Source: Auricularia sp. M13 | Taxonomy: Eukaryota; Basidiomycota; Agaricomycetes; Auriculariales; Auriculariaceae | Length of the DNA stretch: 64,000 bases | Assembly: GCA_037042915.1 (NCBI GenBank) | Contig: CM073198.1 | Span: 620,001 to 684,000 of the forward strand | Reading direction: 5' to 3' | Notes under the pieces: generated by a model | Database searches by the model: none | The model's input: the letters and a program-made list of their open reading frames with translations, nothing else | Told to the model about the DNA's origin: nothing | Translations under genes and position numbers: made by a program | Shown: positions 10,568 to 20,100 of the stretch, piece after piece | Numbering within the stretch: the stretch's first letter is position 1 | Layout: the number at the start of each line of letters is the position of its first letter

Positions 10568-10810
10568 TCACTTATACGAAATAAAGTGTCGTACGTGACC
10601 TTGATAGCGGATCGCGGATAAGATGCGATCGGCAAGGAGGAGCGCATGACTCGTCTGAGCGTCTGCGTAGCATTGTGCTGCCTCATCCGATAGTAGCTTC
10701 CATTCGGCTTCAGCATGTTTGACAGAAGTCTCCAGAGTTTCGCGGCGATGATCCATGACTTCGATGTGCGTGTCTTGGGGAAGGGCAGTATGATAGCCAT
10801 ATTGGTTTTA
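10568..10810 (-). CDS. Small helical hypothetical protein, partial model
   Basis: A minus-strand frame ends at 10568 and reads back through HIEVMDHRRETLETSVKHAE to about 10810. It has even amino-acid use and a predicted helical, charged content. The ATG at 10756 is one possible start; the frame is open further upstream, so an upstream exon is possible. A donor-like GGTCACGTAC lies near the end, so the last residues may be intronic. No family recognised. Confidence 0.3.
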
Positions 10811-11015
10811 TATCTAGTGTGGCAAACCACCACCTTCGTCCGAGCCTCGCAATGTACAAGCCACACTCCTCGATAGTATCGAGGGCTCATATCCTAGCCG
10901 CGCCAATACATAAACCACGTGGCACATGTGCGCCACATTCCACCACACGCAGCGTCGCAGAATACTTATACCCACTGACCACCATCTGAGCTTACTGCGA
11001 CACCAACCAGCTTCA

Positions 11016-11809
11016 ATGTCTCACGCGCATTATACACCTGCCTCTGGTGCGGAGGTCTCAAACTGGGATAGCGGGGGCGACCCTCTTCCCCCTCCCTTGG
11101 AAGAGACGGTGGGCACCGAACTTGCCAATCGAGGATCGCTACCGCGGCAGGAGGTAGTTGGCGAGGCGCAGTCGTTGCATGCCTTTGCTGCTGCTGCTGC
11201 TGATGTGAGTCGTGCCCCCACCCTCAGTCCCCGGCTTGACACATATAAGGCTGCCGAGGAAATGTCCTTACTTATAGGGCAGCAGCAAGCTGAGATCGAA
11301 CGCTTGACAGCCCAGTGCGGCCATGCTGAGAGAGATCTTAAGAAGGTAGGGAAGCATTCTTTTGGCTCCATCTGCGGCGCTGACGACATGCTTCTAACAG
11401 CTGCAAGATATAGTGGAATCCGTGGCGCGGTGCAAAAAATGTGGTCAGATATCGTCACAGCCATGGATGTACGTTGTGCTTCCATGGAAAACATGATATT
11501 AACATGCATCCGTGAAGGCTACCCGACTGCGGTGAGTATGCAATGCAAGTGACATTCGCAAGTATTTATGGGGACGCAGGTTGCGTTGCGTGTGACGTAT
11601 GTATCACCTTCAGTTTCGAGCACGTCGACTTTGCGTGTTGCATTTGCGGCACGAGAGCTTGGCATGCGCCGCTGCCGGACCAAAAAACTGAGCAATTGGT
11701 TGTCTCCGTGCTCGAGGCAAGAGGTCTCCGCCCTCTAGAAGAAAGAAGGATCGACCGGGCGGAGTGGTATACGAAGTTTCCGGGATGTTTTATTCATCTT
11801 GGTAGATGA
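11016..11809 (+). CDS. Hypothetical protein with Cys-rich second exon
   Basis: Exon 1 runs from the ATG at 11016 (MSHAHYTPASGAEVSNWDSG) to 11531, 172 codons, followed by a canonical 48-nt intron at 11532-11579. The first half is low-complexity and acidic; the second half has a helical segment (LIGQQQAEIERLTAQCGHAE). After the intron two frames compete. The phase-0 frame is short. Another frame, open from 11543 to 11809, carries a metal-binding-like cluster (CVACDVC, then a His, then CCIC) and looks more protein-like. Either the splice differs from my reading or one base has been lost. A TATA-like ATACTTATA stands about 50 bases upstream of the start, as it does before the RING gene at 13150. 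Confidence 0.5.
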
Positions 11810-13149
11810 TAATCATACACAGCGCGTCCGCCCGCTCCAATTTCCATCAATCGTAGCGCCGCTAGCGGCAATCACCGCCTTCTAAGCTCATAACTTAACA
11901 ATAACATAATCCCGGCCTTTGCGTGTTATGTACTCAATTTTGCAGTTGCCAGCACAGACCACTCAGAAGTACGCCGACTCGGGGGCGGCAACGGCCGCGC
12001 TGCCCGCGTGCTGATGCAGCGGCGCTTCTTCTACCTACCCACCTGAGGCTACCGTTCAGACCCAGCACCGCGAGTGCGAGTCACGGGCATTGTCTTGAGC
12101 CTCGCGTGCGCCAGGTCGCTCTATATCTGTCTATACGTATCCTGCTGATGGTTGCGCGTCACGGGCTGCCTCCTCTGATTTTACAGGCACATGCACGACC
12201 GCGACACTGCAAGCGCAAGTTTGTCACATTCTATAAGCACCCATTGATTGCTCGCCATTCCGATTGTGACGCTAATTATAAGTACCCTCTGCAAAGGAAC
12301 AAGGAAGCACCTGTCTGACGTTGAGCTTTACTTGCAACGGCGTCTCGGCTGTCAACGCCGTTGGCGACGAACAGGCTCACCCGCTCGCCGCGCATCTCGC
12401 ACGACTGCAAGGACTCGACGCGCTGCACGTCGACCGATGCGACGCTGCGTACCGCCCCACCTTCCCCGGCAGCATCCACAATACCGCAGGGTGAGCCTCC
12501 AATTCTCATCTGAGGCGCACCACTTCATGGTCTCCTTTGCATCCTCTGTTGGAAGATACTTCTGCAAATTCGCTCCGCCCTCTCGCTCCGCCGCTGCCCC
12601 TGCTGGTAACCCCTCCACCGAAATCCTGGCGCCCTGACCACTGGTTCGGGCCCGACGCCACGAGCGCCGCGAGTTCGCTCTCAAGATCACCGCGTTCCCT
12701 CTGTCTGCTCTTGGTAGTCAGGCACACCTTCGTGCCCTCCTGGCGCAATGCCATGCTACTTCTTCGTGGCAGTCCGTCTCGGATGTCCACATACTGTGTT
12801 CTCACCACCCTGGAGTACTATTCAGGGTTACTGGCATTGCTTGGAGTTCAGGTGCTGGATTGTCGATGTTGCTGATTAAATATAGGTGGCACCGGATCAT
12901 TCGCGTGGCACAAAGAATCTTTCAGCGATCGGCGGCCGTGACTCGAGCCAGGCAAGCTGCTTTGTGATTACAAAAAGCTGCACCTCCAATTTGGGGTATG
13001 AATGACGGTATGTGCCTCTTAGAATTGTGAAGCGTCACAATTGCACGAGCCAGGTTGCACTCACTCTTGCCACTGTGCCACCGATGGGAATACTTATAAA
13101 CGAGTGCACCGACTTGGCATTTCAATGTCGTGCATCTGATTCATTCGCC
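11810..13149. other. Intergenic with coding-like fragments
   Basis: No complete gene. Plus-strand stretches at about 12330-12490 (AHPLAAHLARLQGLDALHVD, ending at a GTGAGC donor) and about 12660-12870 (ALKITAFPLSALGSQAHLRA) have protein-like composition but lie in different frames and cannot be joined by clear splice sites. They may be remnants of one decayed gene. No homologue recognised. Confidence 0.35.
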
Positions 13150-13714
13150 ATGGCACCCACCCGTTCTGAAGGTCCTAAGCGACGGGGTGTAAAGACCTAT
13201 GCGCGTGTTCAAGACGGAGGCACACACGCCTTCAATCCCGGAGTTGAGGTCTGTCGGATCTCTCATCGCGCCCTGCCTAGAAACTGACGCGCTGCAGGGG
13301 AAGAAATCTAATGATCTCGATCTCGTGGCAGAAATGTCCAAGGCGCTTGAGTGCGTCTTCTGTATGCTACATGTGAAAAGCTTGTGGGTGTACGTTTTGC
13401 GATCAAGTCATTTGTTACCTGCCTTGCTGAAACCCGTGAGCAGATCAAGCTGCGGGCACGGGCCCTTCCACATAGCATGCTTCAAGATTTGGGTCGACAG
13501 AGAGCCGACCAAACAGCTAGTCAAGTGCCCAGTATGCGCCAAGCTCATGCATCACGCACCCACGAAGGTCTATGCGCTTGGTCCTGCGATTGAACGCATT
13601 GCCTTGCTCGCCGGGGAGGAAGATCCAGACGAAGATCATGATCACTCATGGCTCAGCAGATCTACAACACGATTCCTCATTCCTCGCCTCAAGAATGTTC
13701 GTCCACGCGAGTAG
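13150..13714 (+). CDS. RING-H2 finger protein, probable E3 ubiquitin ligase
   Basis: Two exons, 13150-13248 and 13298-13714, separated by a 49-nt GT-AG intron that joins in phase 0, give about 171 aa. The RING reads CVFC, then 33 residues, then CGHGPFHIAC, then 15 residues, then CPVC. This is the C3H2C3 (RING-H2) spacing, with a loop near the long end of the permitted range. RING domains recruit E2 enzymes for ubiquitin transfer. The N-terminus is basic (MAPTRSEGPKRRGVK) and the C-terminus acidic (GEEDPDEDHDHSW). A TATA-like ACTTATAAA lies about 60 bases upstream. No substrate-binding or membrane segment is visible. The metal ligands and splice junction are seen; ligase activity is inferred from the family. 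Confidence 0.72.
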
Positions 13715-13768
13715 TGGTAGTAGCACCTTACTAGCATAAGCAACAACATTAGAACCCGTACTCCTATC

Positions 13769-13822
13769 CGTGTAGCCCCAGAGAAAAAAAGGGTCCGTGT
13801 AGCCCCAGAGAAAAAAAGGGTC
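13769..13822 (+). repeat. 27-bp direct repeat, two copies
   Basis: CGTGTAGCCCCAGAG followed by a run of seven A and GGGTC occurs twice in immediate succession with a period of 27. It lies just past the stop codon of the RING gene. Confidence 0.9.
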
Positions 13823-13894
13823 GGTGAAGTGTCGCCTAGGTGTAATGGAAAGGAGTCCGGATATCCGATGCGGTCTCTTTGTGGGATAATTGCC

Positions 13895-13922
13895 CCGCAT
13901 ATGGGGTACCCCACATATGCGG
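13895..13922. repeat. Near-perfect 28-bp palindrome
   Basis: Arms CCGCATATG and CATATGCGG enclose a core that is itself palindromic (GGTACC). It is suited to binding a dimeric factor or to extruding a cruciform. No function can be assigned. Confidence 0.8.
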
Positions 13923-13994
13923 CCGGGGGCGGGGTGCCCCAGATTGTGGGCTGCATGCCCATCTTATAAGTAATACATAGTGGTGGTGTGCCTC

Positions 13995-14050
13995 CTGAGA
14001 CCGCCTGACTGAACACGGCTGAAAGCACCGGTCAGTCGAGGCGGTCTCAG
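13995..14050. repeat. Inverted repeat/hairpin with 12-bp perfect arms
   Basis: CTGAGACCGCCT at 13995-14006 pairs with AGGCGGTCTCAG at 14039-14050; a second inner pair is GACTG with CAGTC. The spacing fits a stem-loop. It may be the end of a small degenerate foldback element, but no target duplication is visible. Confidence 0.75.
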
Positions 14051-14214
14051 CTGCTAAGTCAATTGTCATTACCGAATGATGACACAGTCAGTCTCATGGT
14101 CAAGCAGTCAGGCTGCAAGTCATGATCTCTTTTATTCAATTCACGGCGTGAGAGCGGGTGTGAAACAAGCAACTGACTATGAAAATGTTTTATAGATTAC
14201 ACAATGCGGACGTG

Positions 14215-14640
14215 CAGTCTGGTCAGGCACACGAGCGGGGGCGGCAACGGCAGGCAGACGAACGCGCGCTAGTCCGGATGTGTGCCCTTGCGCGTATGTG
14301 CACGTCTGCGTGTCTGCGCGTGCGGGCGACGGCGAAGGCCGGCAGACGAGCGGGCGGGCGCCCGCGCAGACGCGCAGACGGGCGCGGCGGGTAGACTGCG
14401 GGCGCGCGGGACGAGACGTCGGCGACGGCGCGCAGATGAGCGGCCGTGCGGCGCCTTTGCACGGCGGGCGACGGCGAGAAGACCCGCCTACGAGCGGGCG
14501 CGCGGGAGGGTGGGCATGCGAACGGCGGGAGCGGCGGGCACGGCAGGCAGACGAGCGGGGGATGGGGGTGCAGGCAGGATGAAAGAGCAGCACGGCGGGC
14601 AAACGGACGACGGGCGCGCGAGCGTTCGGATGTTCGCCTG
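14215..14640 (+). repeat. GC-rich, G-skewed minisatellite
   Basis: Degenerate short units such as GGCAGACGAGCGGGCGG and GCGGGCGACGGCG are repeated in a strongly G-biased strand with many GGG runs. All six frames are open for long stretches only because stop codons are rare at this composition. A closely similar block is at about 31540-32265. Both stand next to genes of the A/B family. Confidence 0.8.
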
Positions 14641-14858
14641 TGCGCGACTGCGCCTAGGTGCATCGTCTGCGCGTCTGCGCGTGCACGACGGCACTGCAGA
14701 CAGAGAGCGAGCGAGCATCGGTGGAGCGCCGAGGGAGCAATTCCCCGCTGTCAGGCGTGACAGCTCCGTCTGGTCTCGCTCGCTCAATGCTGGTCGCAGA
14801 CTGTCCGCCGCGCGACTGCCTGCGTCCGCGCCGTGCTGACAACGCGACGCGTTTCGCT

Positions 14859-16226
14859 ATGCCGGCCTCGCAAGTGGCGCCGAGCGCTCAACGTGCGCCC
14901 GCACGCCCCTGTGCGCACGAGCACACCGTGCGGCGCTATTCCATGCTGCCCTCGCAGCTTGGCCCCGACCTTGTCCATTTCAAAGAACGCCCGCTTCTCG
15001 ACGTCGACGTGGCAGCGCACGACGACGTCGAATTGTTCGAGCGCGGCTGCTGCGCGCTGGCCATCGGCGAGATGCTGGGTGACGTCGAGCTCACGGAAAC
15101 CGTAGTCGCGTCCGAGCGCCGTGAGCCCGACGCGCTGCGTGACCACCCGCCGAGCACCGACGTAATGCTGGATGACGTCGACCACACGGAAACCGCAGTC
15201 GCGTCCGAGCGCCGCGTGCCCGACGCTCGGCGTGACCATCCACCTAGCACCGAAGAAATGCTCGATGATGTCGAGCACTCCGAAACCATAATCCCGTCCG
15301 AGCGCCGCGCGCCCGACGCTCTGCGTGATCGTCCGCCTAGCACCGACATGGTGCCGCGGTCCTCGCTCATGGCTCAGACACGCCCCGAACCGCGGCGCGC
15401 GTTCGTGACCGTGCGCATGTCGCAGACAGCGAGCCCGCAGTTGACCCAGGGCCGCGCCGACTGTCCACGCGAGCTATACGCGGCTGAACTGCGCCAGTTG
15501 CGCTCCTCTGCGGGCGGGTTCGAGGCAGTTGACGCGCGCCCTACTGGCCGTCCCCGGACTCATCGCGCCGACGGCGACCTCGCTCTGAACTTCGGACAAC
15601 ACCTTGCCGTATCCGCCATGCACGATTACGCTCTGACTGTGGACGCTCAGCGCGGCACCGCGATGACGGCGCCCAACATGGGCTGCTTGAGGCCTTCGAG
15701 GGAATTGATGACGAGCTCGTAGGTGACGAACTCGCAGCAGGCGCGGATGCTCGCACAGAGGGACATCATATAGCCGCCCTGACTGCTGGTGCCCCAGTGT
15801 TGCAGGTTAGCACCGTGTATCGATTGTTGCTCTTTTGACTCACTGTCTGCGAGACCTTCGCCGCTGCAGGCCATGCGCGTCAAGATACGACGCTGTCTTC
15901 TGGCTTTGGACACCTTGAGGTGCGTGTCGTGTGCTCGCCTGCCATTTCGCTCATGTGCTGATGAACAGGCAATTGGAACCGTATTTTCTTTCCTTTCGGA
16001 GACGGTCACCCGCCCGCCTTATTGCATGGCGACCGTACTCGCCTTTGCGTGTCTTCCGGTCATCTTCGCGTTCACTGCGTGCCTCATCATCCGATACCCC
16101 GACCTCGTGGAATCGATCAAGACGGTCGCTACTGCAGCGTCCGCTCTCGCCTACACGTTGTCCGTTGTGTTTGCATACGCCTGCGTAAAGTCACGCCGCC
16201 GCCGCACTCGCACGAGGAACGTCTGA
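14859..16226 (+). CDS. Gene A: two-TM hypothetical protein, paralogue of gene B
   Basis: The N-terminal frame starts at 14859 (MPASQVAPSAQRAPARP) and stays open to 15722. It includes three tandem 30-aa repeats at about 15076-15350, each with a core ASERR.PDA.RD.PPST. The C-terminal exon, 15969-16226, encodes 85 aa with two hydrophobic segments (VLAFACLPVIFAFTACLII and ALAYTLSVVFAYAC) and a basic tail. The intron before it, 15920-15968, sits at exactly the same place as in gene B. The middle does not join cleanly: a coding frame for GLLEAFEGIDDELVGDEL lies in another phase, so there is an unseen intron or a frameshift near 15650. The C-terminus is probably membrane-embedded. Family and function are unknown. 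Confidence 0.55.
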
Positions 16227-16567
16227 AAATGACTCACATTCTTGGTTTCTTGATGTTCCCATTGTTTCTTGACCCCATGCTCGATGGGCAGCTCTGAGTC
16301 TGAGCTGTCTTCCTTTGTACTCGCTGCTGTCTTGTACTCATTACTCAAGCTATTCAGTGCTTTCTTGATGAAACAAAGCCCGAAAATTCGGATGGAAACA
16401 ATAAGACTGCTCAACTTAGGTCGACATTGGCATCCGTTTAGTGTTGTACCGCAGCTCACAGTGGATGGTATCCAGACTAGACCCGCGACACAGCGTCAGC
16501 GACGGCGGAGTAATGGAAAATGCTACTCACCGTACATGCGTGCAGTGGCGACGACTGAGCTGCCTAC

Positions 16568-16683
16568 CTGTCCATCGGCGGAGTCCTCTCGCGTTCGCAC
16601 CGCTCCGCCTCACGCTCTTCTGCGTCTTTCGCGAGAGCAGCGGCGTACTTCTCTCGTTGCCTCTCCAGCAGAATCCGCGGCAT
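16568..16683 (-). pseudogene. Orphan first exon of the B1 gene family
   Basis: A minus-strand exon starts at 16683 (MPRILLERQREKYAAALAKD) and ends at a GTAGGC donor at 16568 in phase 2. The equivalent place in the other duplicated copy is exon 1 of B1 (38414-38371), with the same donor and the same phase. Beyond the donor the left copy loses similarity, so the exon leads nowhere. The peptide is strongly helical and charged. Confidence 0.55.
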
Positions 16684-17170
16684 CTTCCGGTCATAGTCTT
16701 TTCCAGTTCGGTACGTGTCAGCGCGACGACAACTGGCACGACGCGCGGGCGACAAATACCCTGGTCCTCAGGAGTTAATCTGCATATTGTTGAGCGACCC
16801 GTCGGCTGACATCGTGAGTTGCTCTGCATCGGCCCAAGCGCCACCTTAGTTGCATTCAAAGCAAGGCAGTCACGGGCTTACAGTGCGATTCGGGAGGGCG
16901 CGGCTGTTGGCTCGGCGAGATCTTCCTCGTTCGCGAGTTCCTGGGAGTCTAGCTTATTGTCAGGCACTCATACATGAATACGAATAACAGTGCTCGATAC
17001 TGGGCACGGGCGGAAGAAAAAGGGACGACGGCCGCTCGCGCGGTCCTCAACGGTGTCAGAGGTACAAGTCAGTTCATGTCTGACGCCTGCTGAGCCCGGG
17101 CCAGCGGGCGGCACAAACCAGTGTGTGGCGCGCTGGCGCTCGAGAGCGCCGTCCTCAACAAGGATCAAGT

Positions 17171-18307
17171 CATGGGCGAAGGATGACGGGGACGCTGTAG
17201 TACCAGTACGTACCGTTGCAGACGTGGGCTTGAGTTTGCGCCAGTCGTGCGCGTTCGGGTGTCTATAATATTATGAGCAAGGGATTCACGAACGCGAGCA
17301 ACGCTGCTGGACGATCCAGATCGACGGCCGAGTCGTCAACATCGTCAGAGGTACCAACCAGTACAAGTCTGACTGCCGTTGAACCTTCGCCAGCGGGCGG
17401 CACAAGCCAGTGCAAGGCGCGCTGGCGCTCGAGCTCGACGAGGATCAAGTCATGGGCGAAGGATGACGGGGACGCTGTAGTACCAGTACGTACCGTTGCA
17501 GACGTGGGCTTGAGCTTGCGCCAGTCGTGCGCGTTCGGGTGTCTATGATATTATGAGCAAGGGATTCACGAACGCGAGCAACGCTGCTGGACGATCCAGA
17601 TCGACGGCCGAGTCGTCAACATCGTCAGAGGTACCAACCAGTACAAGTCTGACTGCCGTTGAACCTTCGCCAGCGGGCGGCACAAGCCAGTGCAAGGCGC
17701 GCTGGCGCTCGAGCTCGACGAGGATCAAGTCATGGGCGAAGGATGACGGGGACGCTGTAGTACCAGTACGTACCGTTGCAGACGTGGGCTTGAGCTTGCG
17801 CCAGTCGTGCGCGTTCGGGTGTCTATGATATTATGAGCAAGGGATTCACGAACGCGAGCAACGCTGCTGGACGATCCAGATCGACGGCCGAGTCGTCAAC
17901 ATCGTCAGAGGTACCAACCAGTACAAGTCTCACTGCCGAACCTTCGCCAGCGGGCGGCACAAGCCAGTGCAAGGCGCGCTGGCGCTCGAGCTCGACGAGG
18001 ATCAAGTCATGGGCGGAGGATGACGGGGACGCTGTAGTACCAGTACGTACCGTTGCAGACGTGGGCTTGAGCTTGCGCCAGTCGTGCGCGTTCGGGTGTC
18101 TATGATATTATGAGCAAGGGATTCACGAACGCGAGCAACGCTGCTGGACGATCCAGATCGACGGCCGAGTCGTCAACATCGTCAGAGGTACCAACCAGTA
18201 CAAGTCTGACTACCGTTGAACCTTCGCCAGCGGGCGGCACAAGCCAGTGCAAGGCGCGCTGGCGCTCGAGCTCGACGAGGATCAAGTCATGGGCGAAGGA
18301 TGGCGGG
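17171..18307 (+). repeat. 280-bp satellite array, four units
   Basis: Units begin (CATGGGCG) at 17171, 17451, 17731, 18008 and 18288, giving periods of 280, 280, 277 and 280; the last is partial. A degenerate unit precedes at about 17000-17170. The short unit lacks three bases near 17935. Unit 18008 has a CGGAGG variant that is also in unit 39130 of the other array. Each unit has open frames on both strands, but the period is not a multiple of three, so no frame runs through the array. GTACCAGTACGTAC forms a small palindromic patch in each unit. Confidence 0.93.
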
Positions 18308-18750
18308 GATACAGCAGCACAAGTACGCACCGTTGCGGACGCGGGCCTGTCTACAAGCTCGCGTCGAAGCCTTGATCGGTTGGGCGTCGTCAACAAGGTT
18401 ACGTGCAGCACCGAATACGGGGTACGGCTCTTGGAGTGGAACTCTGGGCTCGCGCTGCTGTTGCGCTCGTCGATGCCCTCCACCGTCAGTAGATTGCCAA
18501 TGTCCTCGATGCAGAACTCCAACGATGCTAGAGGTACAACACAGTACACTGGCGTCGAGAAGCTCTCGTCGGCGCGCGGCACAACTCAGTGCGGGCACGC
18601 TGGGACGTGAGGGGCAAGATGCGGCGCTTACCGCCGGGCGCAGATATGCCTGCGGTCGGCGCTCGAAACAGCATGATAGCGCCGACTCAACGGATCGGCA
18701 GGCTGCTAACATGATCCCTGGGTGATACTCCCATAATACCAGTTGTTATT

Positions 18751-19590
18751 TCACTCCACAGACTCGTGTGCCAGGCCAGGAAAATACCAGGGAGAAACAT
18801 GTGCAGTCGCAACGACTACCATAAAACATGAGGGCATGTAGGCATAGATGACGACATGGTAAGCTAGGTGATCACAAGGGAAGCTAGCTAACCGGAAAAA
18901 AAATTCAAAGGGGTCTGGTGCGGGCTCATCGTGGTTGTCATCGCGGCGCTTCTTGGACTTGCCCTCGGGCTCCTTGGCAGCGCCCGCGCGCTTCTTGCCC
19001 TTTCCTTTTGCCTTGGGCGCCGGCTCCTCGTCGCTCGAGGAGATTTCGATGACTTGATCCAGAGAGAGCGCCGGCGTGTTGACGAAGCGGCCCATGACGA
19101 TTCCTTGCCTCGCGTGCAGATGCAGGGAAGAGTACCGTCTGAAGCGCGACCATTCCCGCGCGAGCACGTCGAAGAACTCCAGCGCGACGAGTTTGCCGGG
19201 CTTGGCGATAGCGGGGAAGCAGGGCGCGAGCGGCGGGTACGTCAGCTTGTTGTCGTTGACGGCGACGATGTGATCTTCGAAGCTGTGATCCTGCGCTCGC
19301 CGTCAGAGAGGGAGCACAAGTAGGGAAGAAAGTAGACTCACCAGGAGCTCAATGCGTACAGTGAGCGAGCGGATTTTGTTCAGAGCCGCGCGGCTGAGAG
19401 GGAACGGCGCGACGGCGCGAGGCGCCGAGTATGAGGCGGCGGTGCGGATGGAGTCCTGCGAAGCGTTGGTCGAGTGCCCCGCGGGAGCCTTCGGCTTGTC
19501 GCTCTCATCGTCACCGTCCTCGTCGGAGATGCTGGAAGCGGCGCCGGAGATGTTGGCGCCACGGAGACCGCGCGCGACTGCGGAGAGGGT
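18751..19590 (-). CDS. Hypothetical Lys-rich nuclear-type protein, incomplete
   Basis: Two minus-strand exons join in phase 0: one ending at 19342 (DEDGDDESDKPKAP and RSLTVRIELL) and one from 19290 down to about 18751, across a 51-nt intron. The second exon reads PPLAPCFPAIAKPGKLVALE, then an acidic-basic tail (VIEISSSDEEPAPKAKGKGK, then KSKKRR). The basic clusters suggest nuclear localisation or nucleic-acid binding. The N-terminal start is not visible: the frame runs into the oppositely oriented KDZ-type fragment near 19590. The end may be earlier, at a GTTAGC donor near 18905. No family recognised. Confidence 0.5.
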
Positions 19591-20100
19591 GTTTTACCTG
19601 TCGACCCGGAGGGGCTCCCCGAAGGACGGCGTCGGGACGCAACGAATCGAATGCACGGTTTACGGTACTGCGCGCGCGGACAAGGTCATGATCGAGGTGC
19701 AGCTGTGCGCTGCGGAAGACAACATGCTCGCCGGCCCAGACCTACGCGAGCTGGGGTTGTTCAACTACAATAACCACCGTGTCTTTACCCACGAGCTCCT
19801 CAACAAGTTCACCAGCTCGTTCAGCCCGCACGAGCTTCCTTTCCACGCCTTCCAGACCGTCATGCAGCGGACATACGTAGAGAACGGTTGCCCTCTCGAC
19901 TTTGTGGGCGACGACGCGTTTCGTTCGGCCTGGTATTCGTTCGGGCGCGTCCAAGATCTCGGGGACAGCTTTCAATGCGACAAGTGTGGACCCAACCCGT
20001 CCATGGTCATCTTCGACGGCGTCACGGCCGGGTTTCGCGCGAAGCATCGTACCTCAACTCTCACGCCACCAACAACGATTCTCCCCGGAGCATCCACGCG
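19586..20100 (+). pseudogene. KDZ-transposase-associated CxC-type protein, fragment
   Basis: The translated blocks NMLAGPDLRELGLFNYNNHR, FTHELLNKFTSSFSPHELPF and CDKCGPNPSMVIFDGVTAGF resemble the CxC cysteine-cluster proteins that accompany KDZ (Kyakuja-Dileera-Zisupton) transposases in mushroom genomes. The C..C pair followed by the I.DGVT.GF segment is the most telling part. Only a central piece is present: no KDZ transposase core was found nearby, and the protein-like frame fades after about 20100. The family call is from memory of its motifs. It is a fragment of a plain DNA transposon cargo gene, abutting an oppositely oriented host-like gene. Confidence 0.6.

Larger units (their letters stand above)
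16550..18813 (+). repeat. Segmental duplication, left copy (with 38355-39935)
   Basis: The block matches 38355-39935 in the same orientation. The right end is exact: both copies run through GTGCAGTCGCAAC (to 18813 and 39935) and then diverge. Over 18110-18813 the two copies align without gaps and I count only about two mismatches. The left part, 16550-17170 against 38355-38850, is only moderately similar with several indels. The copy holds the 280-bp satellite and an orphan first exon of the B1 family. Confidence 0.9.

Noticed and set aside
17171-18307. CRISPR-like array
   Set aside because: Units are 280 bases, fully repeated without variable spacers, in a eukaryotic genome.
17273-18610. 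Repeated 91-aa frames in the satellite (plus strand) and 61-aa frames (minus strand)
   Set aside because: The 280-base period shifts the frame in every unit and both strands are open equally, so coding is not supported by sequence alone.
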